From positions 1,116,001-1,180,000 of the forward strand of contig NZ_JQLH01000001.1 of the NCBI RefSeq assembly GCF_000744105.1: 64,000 bases of DNA, in the 5' to 3' direction. The notes beneath the pieces are model-generated. The model was not told the DNA's origin, searched no databases, and worked only from the letters and a program-made list of their open reading frames with translations. Below are positions 27,539 through 34,832 of this stretch, one piece after another. Made by a program: the position numbers and the translations under genes. The DNA is from Maribacter forsetii DSM 18668 (lineage in GTDB: Bacteria > Bacteroidota > Bacteroidia > Flavobacteriales > Flavobacteriaceae). Every line of letters starts with the position of its first letter. Positions within the stretch are counted from its first letter, which is position 1.

Positions 27539-28105
27539 ATGAAAATCAAACAGTTTCTTATTTTAATATTGCTGATATGTTTTGCTGGTAATGTTCATGC
27601 TCAGTTTGGTAAAAACTGTGAACTTAGGCAGGTGAAGATCAATCTACTTAATCCCGGTCTTGAATATGAAATGGCTTTGGGTACCAATACTACCCTTGAT
27701 ATAAAAGCGGGAATTCAAGTTGCTTTGGACCCATTATTGCCAGATGTTTATAGTGAATTTGGAATTTTTCCTGCAATAGCTGGTCAATATAGGTACTACT
27801 ATAATTTTGAAAAACGTCAGCGTAAAAGAAAACAGATCTATGGTAATTCTGCTAATTATGTGGCACCTGCTGTAGCGGTATTCTTTCCGGGTTCACGAAC
27901 TATTACCAATGAAAATGTAGAAGGGGCTTTCGGTTATGCCGGATTGGTGACTGGTATACAACGTAGTTTTGATTCTGGATTCAACTTTTCTGTAGATGTA
28001 GGTGCAGCTTATTATGACGGACAATTTGAAGGCGGAATTTATCCAGTAGCTAATTTGAGCATCGGGTTTATCATAAGTGAAAAGCGCTGGTGTGTAGGTC
28101 GTTAA
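27539..28105 (+). CDS. Secreted envelope protein, tandem paralog 1
   Basis: 188 aa from the ATG at 27539 (MKIKQFLILILLICFAGNVHA then QFGKN). The mature protein looks like a small outer-membrane beta-barrel (DUF3575-like; uncertain). Signature blocks are VKINLLNPGLEYEMALG near the start, IYGNSANYVAPAV in the middle and GFIISEKRWC at the end. Two paralogs follow in tandem (28195, 28831), and all share the INLL-PG-YE and GNSANY blocks. Function unknown. Confidence 0.75.
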   Translation: MKIKQFLILILLICFAGNVHAQFGKNCELRQVKINLLNPGLEYEMALGTNTTLDIKAGIQVALDPLLPDVYSEFGIFPAIAGQYRYYYNFEKRQRKRKQIYGNSANYVAPAVAVFFPGSRTITNENVEGAFGYAGLVTGIQRSFDSGFNFSVDVGAAYYDGQFEGGIYPVANLSIGFIISEKRWCVGR

Positions 28106-28194
28106 TTACGTAAGTATTTTCTTAATATTTCATTAAATCTAGTGATTAAGTTTTTAGAAACATGTAGTTTTAGTTGCAACATCAATCAAACTAC

Positions 28195-28779
28195 ATGAAA
28201 AAAATTACGGTAATTCTTCTGTTTTTAACCGTCACGGTAACGCAAGCTCAGATTAGAGATTTCTCTGAAAAAGGCAACGGACTGGTAAACCTTGAGCGAC
28301 ATCAATTTACAATTAACTTATTAGGTCCTGGTATTCGATATGAATTAGGTCTTTTTAAAAATGTAAGCGCGTCAACTAGTTTTACTCCAGCATTTTCTAG
28401 ATATCAGGAAGGCTATACTTTAGGTTATGCTTGGCATACCAGAATTAGATATTACCATAATTTTCAAGAACGCTTAGATGTAAATAAAAATGTAATTGGT
28501 AATTCTGCGAATTATATTGGTCCTGCACGTAGTGTATTTTGGGAACCTGTGCAGTTTGTTGATAATATCACGGATGGAAATATTGATTATGCCTTTGCTT
28601 TCTATGGCGGAGTATACGGTATACAGCGTACCAATAGAAAGGGCTTTAATATAAATGCAGAAGTAGGATATGGTTATTTTGACTCAAAAACTTTGGATAG
28701 TGGACATGGTTTTTTGCTGAATGTTAATTTTGGTTGGGTAGCGACAAAACGAAAATCTAGAAAACCTACGTTTGATTAA
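28195..28779 (+). CDS. Secreted envelope protein, tandem paralog 2
   Basis: 194 aa from the ATG at 28195 (MKKITVILLFLTVTVTQAQ signal). It shares with its neighbour the blocks FTINLLGPGIRYELGL, RYYHNFQERLDVNKNVIGNSANYIGPA and YGIQRTNRKGFNINAEVGYGYF. It lacks cysteines in the mature part. The spacing of about 90 bp to each neighbour suggests recent tandem duplication followed by divergence. Function unknown; probably an outer-membrane barrel. Confidence 0.75.
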   Translation: MKKITVILLFLTVTVTQAQIRDFSEKGNGLVNLERHQFTINLLGPGIRYELGLFKNVSASTSFTPAFSRYQEGYTLGYAWHTRIRYYHNFQERLDVNKNVIGNSANYIGPARSVFWEPVQFVDNITDGNIDYAFAFYGGVYGIQRTNRKGFNINAEVGYGYFDSKTLDSGHGFLLNVNFGWVATKRKSRKPTFD

Positions 28780-28830
28780 TATGGTCTGATATTTGATATT
28801 CATCATTGATAAAATCAAACCAAAACACTC

Positions 28831-29377
28831 ATGAAAAAAATTAGCTGCTTAACAGCAATTCTTTTATCGGTTCTTTATGTAAACGCACAGTCTAACAAAC
28901 AAGTGGAAGACGGACTTTTTAAAATCAACTTGCTGGCGCCAGGTGTATCTTATGAAGTAGGGGTCGCCGATAAAACTACCTTGACCTTAGAGGCGTTTTT
29001 AGGTTTTGCACTTAATGGAGGCTCAGATAGGGAGACCAGTTTTGGACTTTATCCTGGTCTAGAGGCAAGACGTTAGGCAATACGTTAATTTTAATAAAAG
29101 ATTGTAGAAAGGAAAGAATATATCTGGCAATACGGGTAACTACGTTGCATTTTTAAATCAGCTTCAATTTGGAACGCCAATTATAGGTGATTTGGAATAT
29201 GCTTCTGACTACTTTTATAACGCGGCGATTGTTTATGGTATGCAGCGTACGTACGAAAAGGGATTTTATTGGGGATTGGCTTTTGGACCAAGTATTTTTG
29301 CCGATGAGTTTTATGTAGATGCGGGCATTTTAATAGATATAAGACTAGGTTGGGTGATTGGTGGTAGAAAAAAGTAG
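28831..29377 (+). pseudogene. Decayed third tandem paralog of the envelope protein
   Basis: Starts normally (MKKISCLTAILLSVLYVNAQ, then LFKINLLAPGVSYEVGVADKTTL) but the frame breaks at about 29073-29074. One extra base moves the reading from LEARR into a premature stop at 29074-29076. Correcting that base restores RQYVNFNKRL, which aligns without gaps with paralog 1, but an in-frame TAG at 29105-29107 follows directly. After it the frame reads KGKNISGNTGNYVAFLNQ to the end (GWVIGGRKK). Two independent lesions make a pseudogene more likely than a single sequencing error. Confidence 0.85.
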
Positions 29378-29454
29378 TCCAGACTTATAGAACTCTCTCA
29401 AAATCAATAAGATAAAAATAACATAAGTTTAAGTGTGGCTATTATTATTTAAAG

Positions 29455-29462
29455 TATCTTTG
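29455..29462 (+). promoter_or_regulatory. -7 promoter element of typA
   Basis: TATCTTTG is an exact match to the Bacteroidetes consensus TAnnTTTG, 22 nt upstream of the typA ATG. No clear -33 TTTG was seen at the usual spacing. Confidence 0.6.
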
Positions 29463-29483
29463 CACGCTTAAATAAGACCTTTT

Positions 29484-31286
29484 ATGTCCACTACTACAAA
29501 AAATATTGCGATCATTGCGCACGTTGACCACGGTAAAACAACCTTGGTAGACAAAATAATGTACCACTGTAGCTTGTTTCGTGAAAACGAGAATACAGGT
29601 GATTTAATTTTGGATAATAACGACTTGGAAAGAGAACGTGGTATTACCATTACTTCTAAGAACGTTTCCGTTATATATAAGGACACGAAAATAAATATTA
29701 TCGATACTCCTGGTCACGCCGATTTTGGTGGTGAAGTTGAGCGTGTATTGAATATGGCAGATGGTGTTTTGTTGTTGGTAGATGCTTTCGAGGGTCCTAT
29801 GCCACAAACACGTTTTGTACTTCAAAAAGCAATCGATCTTGGTTTAAAGCCTTGTTTGGTTATCAATAAAGTAGATAAGGAAAACTGTACTCCAGAAGAA
29901 GTACATGAAAAAGTTTTCGATCTGATGTTCGAATTAGGTGCTGAAGAGTGGCAGTTAGATTTCCCTACAGTATATGGTTCTGCAAAGAACAACTGGATGA
30001 GTACAGATTGGCAGAATGAAACTGAAAACATTGAGCCATTATTGGATATGGTAATTGAGCATATTCCAACTTTTGAACCAAAAGAAGGAAATACTCAAAT
30101 GTTGATTACCTCTTTAGATTTCTCTTCATTTACTGGTAGAATAGCTATCGGTAGATTACAAAGAGGAACTTTGAAAGAAAATCAGCAAATTTCTTTGGTA
30201 AAACGCGATGGTTCTATCGTGAAATCAAAAATCAAGGAATTATATGTTTTTGAAGGTCTTGGTCGTAAGAAAGTTGAAGAAGTTGAAACTGGTGATATTT
30301 GTGCCTTAGTTGGTGTGGAAGGATTTGAGATTGGTGATACCGTTGCTGATATTGAAAACCCAGAAGCATTGAAAACTATTGCAATTGACGAACCTACAAT
30401 GAGTATGTTGTTTACCATTAACGATAGTCCGTTCTTTGGTAAAGATGGTAAATTCGTTACCTCTCGTCATATCAACGATAGACTTCAAAAAGAATTGGAA
30501 AAGAACTTGGCGTTACGTGTAAACGAAACGGATAGTGCAGATAAATTTTTAGTATTCGGTCGTGGTGTATTACACCTTTCAGTTTTAATTGAAACAATGC
30601 GTCGTGAAGGATACGAATTACAAATTGGTCAGCCACAGGTTATCATCAAAGAAATTGATGGTGTTAAATGTGAGCCGGTTGAAGCATTGACTATAGATTT
30701 ACCAGAAGCTGTTTCAGGTAAAGCTGTTGAAATGGTTTCTATGCGTAAAGGTGAAATGACCAGTATGGAAGCTAAAGGTGAGCGTATGATTTGTGAGTTT
30801 ATCATCCCTTCTAGAGGTATTATAGGTCTTCGTAATCAATTGTTGACCGCTACTGCTGGTGAGGCTATTATGGCACACCGTTTCTTAGAGTATCAACCAA
30901 TGAAAGGAGATATTCCACAAAGACAAAATGGTTCTTTGGTTTCTATGGAAACAGGAAAAGCAATTCCTTATTCTATTGATAAATTACAAGATAGAGGTAA
31001 GTTCTTTGTTGATCCAGGTGAAGATATCTATGAAGGTCAAGTTATTGGTGAAAACTCTCGTGGAGATGATATGACCGTTAACATTACAAAGACTAAAAAA
31101 TTATCTAACGTTCGTTCTTCTGGTGCTGATGATAAAGCTAAGATTGTTCCTGCAATTAAGTTTTCTTTAGAAGAAGCATTGGAATATATTCAGAAAGATG
31201 AGTACGTTGAGGTTACTCCTAAGTTTTTACGTTTACGTAAAATCTATTTGACGGAGAATGATCGTAAGCGTAATAAAATAGCATAA
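29484..31286 (+). CDS. typA: Ribosome-associated GTPase TypA/BipA
   Basis: 600 aa translational GTPase that assists 50S assembly and low-temperature growth. The N-terminal G domain has G1 AHVDHGKTTLVDK, switch RGITI, G3 DTPGHADFGGEVERVL and G4 NKVDKENC. A beta-barrel domain II, an EF-G-like domain III and the BipA-specific C-terminal domain (about 480-600, with PQRQNGSLVSMETGKAIPYSI) follow. Full length. It is single, with a good -7 element upstream and two terminators downstream. Confidence 0.95.
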   Translation: MSTTTKNIAIIAHVDHGKTTLVDKIMYHCSLFRENENTGDLILDNNDLERERGITITSKNVSVIYKDTKINIIDTPGHADFGGEVERVLNMADGVLLLVDAFEGPMPQTRFVLQKAIDLGLKPCLVINKVDKENCTPEEVHEKVFDLMFELGAEEWQLDFPTVYGSAKNNWMSTDWQNETENIEPLLDMVIEHIPTFEPKEGNTQMLITSLDFSSFTGRIAIGRLQRGTLKENQQISLVKRDGSIVKSKIKELYVFEGLGRKKVEEVETGDICALVGVEGFEIGDTVADIENPEALKTIAIDEPTMSMLFTINDSPFFGKDGKFVTSRHINDRLQKELEKNLALRVNETDSADKFLVFGRGVLHLSVLIETMRREGYELQIGQPQVIIKEIDGVKCEPVEALTIDLPEAVSGKAVEMVSMRKGEMTSMEAKGERMICEFIIPSRGIIGLRNQLLTATAGEAIMAHRFLEYQPMKGDIPQRQNGSLVSMETGKAIPYSIDKLQDRGKFFVDPGEDIYEGQVIGENSRGDDMTVNITKTKKLSNVRSSGADDKAKIVPAIKFSLEEALEYIQKDEYVEVTPKFLRLRKIYLTENDRKRNKIA

Positions 31287-31295
31287 GTACTAAAG

Positions 31296-31318
31296 CTCCT
31301 TCATTAGGAGTTTTTTTT
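31296..31318 (+). terminator. First terminator after typA
   Basis: CTCCT-TCATT-AGGAG hairpin followed by eight T, ten bases after the stop codon. Confidence 0.75.
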
Positions 31319-31332
31319 GCTTTTAGATATAG

Positions 31333-31358
31333 AAACCACCTATTTAGGTGGTTTTTTT
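31333..31358 (+). terminator. Second terminator after typA
   Basis: Ten-base stem AAACCACCTA / TAGGTGGTTT-type with a short loop and eight T. It lies about 20 nt behind the first terminator, a tandem arrangement. Confidence 0.75.
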
Positions 31359-31580
31359 TGTTTGTAGTGCTCTCAAGTTCATTTGAAAGTAAAATCTTTA
31401 AAGTCTTTACTGGGTTGATATAATGTTAATTAGTGCCATCGTACTAAGAAATATGCAAAAAATTATGATAGATTTTCCTACTTTCTTAATAATGCGTTCA
31501 TCCTGCATTTTTCTTCGTTTCTACATAGAATTTTATCTAATTTAAAGTAGAATTTAATCACAACTCAAACTAACATTATT

Positions 31581-32369
31581 ATGCAACTAAAAGGGAAAAA
31601 TGTACTCATTACCGGAGGTACTCGGGGTATTGGAAAATGCATGGTCCAACAGCTCATCAAAGATGAAGTCACTAATATTGCGATCATTGCACGCGATAAA
31701 AAGAATCTAAAAGATTTATCGTTATCTTATCCAGAAGTAAATTTTATTCGCATTGCTGGTGATATAGCTAATATTCAGGTTTTACGCGATGCTGCTGCAC
31801 GTATAGAAGATAAATGGGGTCATTTAGATATATTGATAAATAATGCGGGTATTGTGGCTGCTGGTCCTTTAGAAGATATACAAGATGAAGACCTTTATGA
31901 TCAGGTTGCTGTAAACCTTACCGCTGTAATGTTATTGACCAAGTACTGTATTCCGCTTTTAAAATTTTCTGAAGATGCCTATATCTTGAATATTTCATCT
32001 GGACTAGGATTAATAGGTATGCCTTTCTATGCGGTCTACGGGAGCACCAAAGCAGCTATACGTCAGTTTTCAGACTCTATGAGAAGAGAATTGGCACCTT
32101 TTAAAGTATCGGTTACCTGTGCTTTTCCTACAGCTACGGATACTGAGATGATGCAGAAATTTAAAGGTAGAAAGATGGATGCTCCTGAATATGTTGCAGA
32201 GAGGTCACTTGAAGGATTATTTAATAAAGAGATTCAAGTTATTTTTGGAGGTGAAGAACGACTGAAGGAAAATACCTTGAATTTTGAAGCACCTGCAGAA
32301 TTGGATAAGAAGGTTGCCGAGAATTATGAGGAACGTAAAATGGCCAGTTTAGATCATAAAGCCGTATAA
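31581..32369 (+). CDS. Short-chain dehydrogenase/reductase
   Basis: 262 aa classical SDR. The cofactor motif TGGTRGIG is at residues 11-18, the NNAG motif follows in ILINNAGIVAAG, the catalytic Ser lies in ILNISSGLG and Tyr/Lys in YGSTKAA. Asp-rather-than-Arg preference (NAD vs NADP) cannot be settled. The C-terminal ~60 residues are longer than usual and acidic. The substrate is unknown. The lipoprotein starts 34 nt downstream, so the two may be co-transcribed. Confidence 0.85.
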   Translation: MQLKGKNVLITGGTRGIGKCMVQQLIKDEVTNIAIIARDKKNLKDLSLSYPEVNFIRIAGDIANIQVLRDAAARIEDKWGHLDILINNAGIVAAGPLEDIQDEDLYDQVAVNLTAVMLLTKYCIPLLKFSEDAYILNISSGLGLIGMPFYAVYGSTKAAIRQFSDSMRRELAPFKVSVTCAFPTATDTEMMQKFKGRKMDAPEYVAERSLEGLFNKEIQVIFGGEERLKENTLNFEAPAELDKKVAENYEERKMASLDHKAV

Positions 32370-32403
32370 TCTATACTGGGAAATTAATAAACGGCGAACA
32401 ACT

Positions 32404-33303
32404 ATGAAACTACTTTACAAACTATCACTATTATTAGTACTTGCAGTTATTGTATCCTGTAAAGAAACTCCTAAAAAAACAAATGAAACCGCTAAAGAAG
32501 TGGTTGCTGAAACCAATGTAATTGCTTACCCTGATTCTTGGGTGTCTTCTAGAGTTTCAAAAGCAAAAGAAAGACTAAATAGCACTGAAGCAGGAAAAGT
32601 TATTTGGAATGCTATGGAAGCACATGGCGGATTGGATACTTGGTATGCTAATGGACCAATTACCTTTCGTTTCAATTATCAGCCTTTAAATGGTAAAACT
32701 GCTAGAGATAGTTACCAAACAGTAGATACATGGAGCAATAGATCTGTACATACAAGCGCGACGGATAGTTCTGCGAAATTTGGTTGGACAGGTGAACAAG
32801 CCTGGGTAAAAGCTAAGGACAGTACAGCATTTGCTTATGATACAAAGTTCTGGGCCTTGACACCATTATGGTTTGTTGGGCATCCTTTTGTGTTAAGTGG
32901 GGAAGGGGTTAGCTTAGAATTGTTAAAGCCTACAACCTTTAAAGGTCAAGATTACAATGCTGTAAAGGTTACGTTTGCTGCCGGTACCGGTGATGCGCCA
33001 GATGACTATTACATTTTGTATGTTAATAAAGAGACGAATAAAATTGCGGTTATGAGATATATTGTTTCTTACCCAGAGTATTTTAAAGATGGCGGTCATG
33101 CCCCAGAAAAATTCACTGAATTTGTTGGTGAGCAAACTGTAGATGGTATTACCATGCCGGGCGGTTTTAAAACGTACTGGACGGTTAAGGACAATCAACC
33201 AGGTGACTATATTACTAAAATTGATTTCACAGATGTGTCTTTTGAATCAGATTTACCAAAAGACTTTTTTGATGTTCCGGAGGGGGCAAAAATTTTAGAG
33301 TAA
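32404..33303 (+). CDS. Secreted lipoprotein (possibly DUF6503 family)
   Basis: 299 aa. The lipobox MKLLYKLSLLLVLAVIVSC gives Cys19, then a charged low-complexity linker (KETPKKTNETAKEVVAE). The mature domain begins near YPDSWVSSRVSKAKERLNSTEAGKVIWNAMEAHGG and is beta-rich with GDYITKIDFTDVSFESDLPKDFF near the end. This resembles the flavobacterial DUF6503 proteins, an assignment from memory. It probably faces the outer membrane. It follows the SDR gene by 34 nt. Confidence 0.7.
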   Translation: MKLLYKLSLLLVLAVIVSCKETPKKTNETAKEVVAETNVIAYPDSWVSSRVSKAKERLNSTEAGKVIWNAMEAHGGLDTWYANGPITFRFNYQPLNGKTARDSYQTVDTWSNRSVHTSATDSSAKFGWTGEQAWVKAKDSTAFAYDTKFWALTPLWFVGHPFVLSGEGVSLELLKPTTFKGQDYNAVKVTFAAGTGDAPDDYYILYVNKETNKIAVMRYIVSYPEYFKDGGHAPEKFTEFVGEQTVDGITMPGGFKTYWTVKDNQPGDYITKIDFTDVSFESDLPKDFFDVPEGAKILE

Positions 33304-33324
33304 TTATCGTTTACTATTCAGTAT

Positions 33325-33360
33325 AAAAAAAATCCCAAAGTTCTCTTTGGGATTTTTTTT
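33325..33360. terminator. Bidirectional terminator between convergent genes
   Basis: Perfect stem AATCCCAAAG / CTTTGGGATT around TTCT, with A and T runs on both sides, between the lipoprotein and the glucokinase gene. Confidence 0.9.
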
Positions 33361-33379
33361 ATTGATTTATAATGAAGCC

Positions 33380-34129
33380 TTACTTCTTAGTTATTTTGTA
33401 TTGCGATGCCACGGCTGCACCAATAATACCTGTATGATTCTGTAGTTCGGCAGGGATTACTTTTGTGTCTATTTTTATTCTAGATTTAAATTCCTTAAAA
33501 TCTTTAGAAGCACCACCGCCAAGAATAATTAAGTCTGGTGATACGATCAATTCCACATACTCTAAAAAAGTATTGAATCTTTTGCCCCATTTTTTATAAG
33601 ATAGACCTTCACGATCTTTAGCTGATCCAGCTGCCCATTTCTCAATTTTAGAATATTTTTTATAAGGTATTTGACCTAGCTCAAAGTTAGGAATCAACCT
33701 ACCATCTAAAAAAGCACCGCTACCTAGACCGGTACCTATGGTAATCATTACAACAAAACCTTTTTCACCTTTTCCTATACCATAATTCATAGTGGCATAG
33801 CCTGCTGCATCTGCATCGTTGATAACGGTAAAATCGAGTCCGGTTTTCTTTTCCAATATTTCTTCGACATTTACGCCCAACCAACTTTTGTCAAGATTAC
33901 CGGTTGCTTTACAAACACCATTTTTGATTATGGTAGGGAAACCGCAGCCAACTTTGCCTTTGTAGTCAAAGTGGTCCACAATTTGGGCAATTACATCGGT
34001 CATTGCTTCTGGGGTTCTAGGTATGGGAGTGGGTATTCTAAAACGTTCAGAAATCATTTCTCCGGTTTCAGAATTAACTAACGCTCCTTTAATTCCAGAA
34101 CCACCTACATCAATACCTAGTAAAGTCAT
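33380..34129 (-). CDS. ppgK: ROK-family polyphosphate glucokinase
   Basis: 249 aa. It phosphorylates glucose, in this family with polyphosphate (and often ATP) as donor. ROK motifs are phosphate-1 GIDVGGSGIKGALV, the sugar-binding ND in TVINDADAAGYA, phosphate-2 VMITIGTGLGSGAFLDG, and the C-terminal PDLIILGGGASKDF. It lacks the CxCGxxGC zinc motif of ROK repressors and sugar kinases, as is normal for PPGK. The length matches mycobacterial PPGK. It is single, with a terminator downstream. Confidence 0.85.
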   Translation of the reverse strand: MTLLGIDVGGSGIKGALVNSETGEMISERFRIPTPIPRTPEAMTDVIAQIVDHFDYKGKVGCGFPTIIKNGVCKATGNLDKSWLGVNVEEILEKKTGLDFTVINDADAAGYATMNYGIGKGEKGFVVMITIGTGLGSGAFLDGRLIPNFELGQIPYKKYSKIEKWAAGSAKDREGLSYKKWGKRFNTFLEYVELIVSPDLIILGGGASKDFKEFKSRIKIDTKVIPAELQNHTGIIGAAVASQYKITKK

Positions 34130-34237
34130 TTTATATTTTGTTATGAATTACAAAGAAACGAAAAAGATTCGGCTCTTTGAACTGAGATTATATTTGTCAT
34201 TTTTTTTACCTTTTATGTTCGTTATAAGGCATAAAAA

Positions 34238-34257
34238 AAGGACCTTTTTAGGTCCTT
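34238..34257 (-). terminator. Terminator of the small secreted protein gene
   Basis: Stem AAGGACC / GGTCCTT with a six-base loop. Read on the minus strand it is followed by a T run just after the stop at 34265. Confidence 0.8.
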
Positions 34258-34264
34258 GATGTTT

Positions 34265-34570
34265 TTATATAGGCATGAGCAAGCCGGTAATCGTGCTTAC
34301 TTGAATTTCTTCATCATCTTCATCCAATTCAGAATCAACTGTGAAAGTTATAGAGAACTGCCTACCAACAAATTTTTGACCATTTAGGTCATATTCCGCA
34401 ATTACTTCACTGGTTACATTATTGAATTCTGTTTTGTAACCTTCGTCATCAGAAAATACATAAGCGCCATCGATATAGCCCTCGTAAGTTCCGTTCATGG
34501 TACTCGTTTCCTGTCCAAAAGTAGTTAAAGAAGAAACTGCTACGAACAATACAATTAAAAGTGATTTCAT
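34265..34570 (-). CDS. Small secreted protein, unknown
   Basis: 101 aa with signal peptide MKSLLIVLFVAVSSLTTFG, then QETSTMNGTYEGYIDGAYVFSDDEG. The mature part is a small acidic beta domain ending in a short hydrophobic segment. No cysteines; no family recognised. It has its own terminator. Confidence 0.65.
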   Translation of the reverse strand: MKSLLIVLFVAVSSLTTFGQETSTMNGTYEGYIDGAYVFSDDEGYKTEFNNVTSEVIAEYDLNGQKFVGRQFSITFTVDSELDEDDEEIQVSTITGLLMPI

Positions 34571-34801
34571 TTTTTTCTTGTTAAGTTAATTATCGATTTT
34601 TTTTGTCCTTTTTTTAAGTCTTGTTTATCCACTTAAAAAGTTGATACAAATGAAATCTAATTAGTTGAATAACGAATAATTTTATCATTTTATTATGAAT
34701 CTTTTTTTAAATCTTAACCTTCTGTAATTCAGTTAGGTATTTTTACATTATTGTATTTAAAATAATTATATGTTAGCAAATTAAATAATCATATTTGATA
34801 G

Positions 34802-34809
34802 TACCTTTG
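34802..34809 (+). promoter_or_regulatory. -7 element upstream of the dikinase-like gene
   Basis: TACCTTTG matches TAnnTTTG and lies 23 nt before the TTG start, leaving a very short leader. This supports the TTG start rather than a downstream codon. Confidence 0.55.
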
Positions 34810-34832
34810 ATAAATAAAATAATATAATTCAA

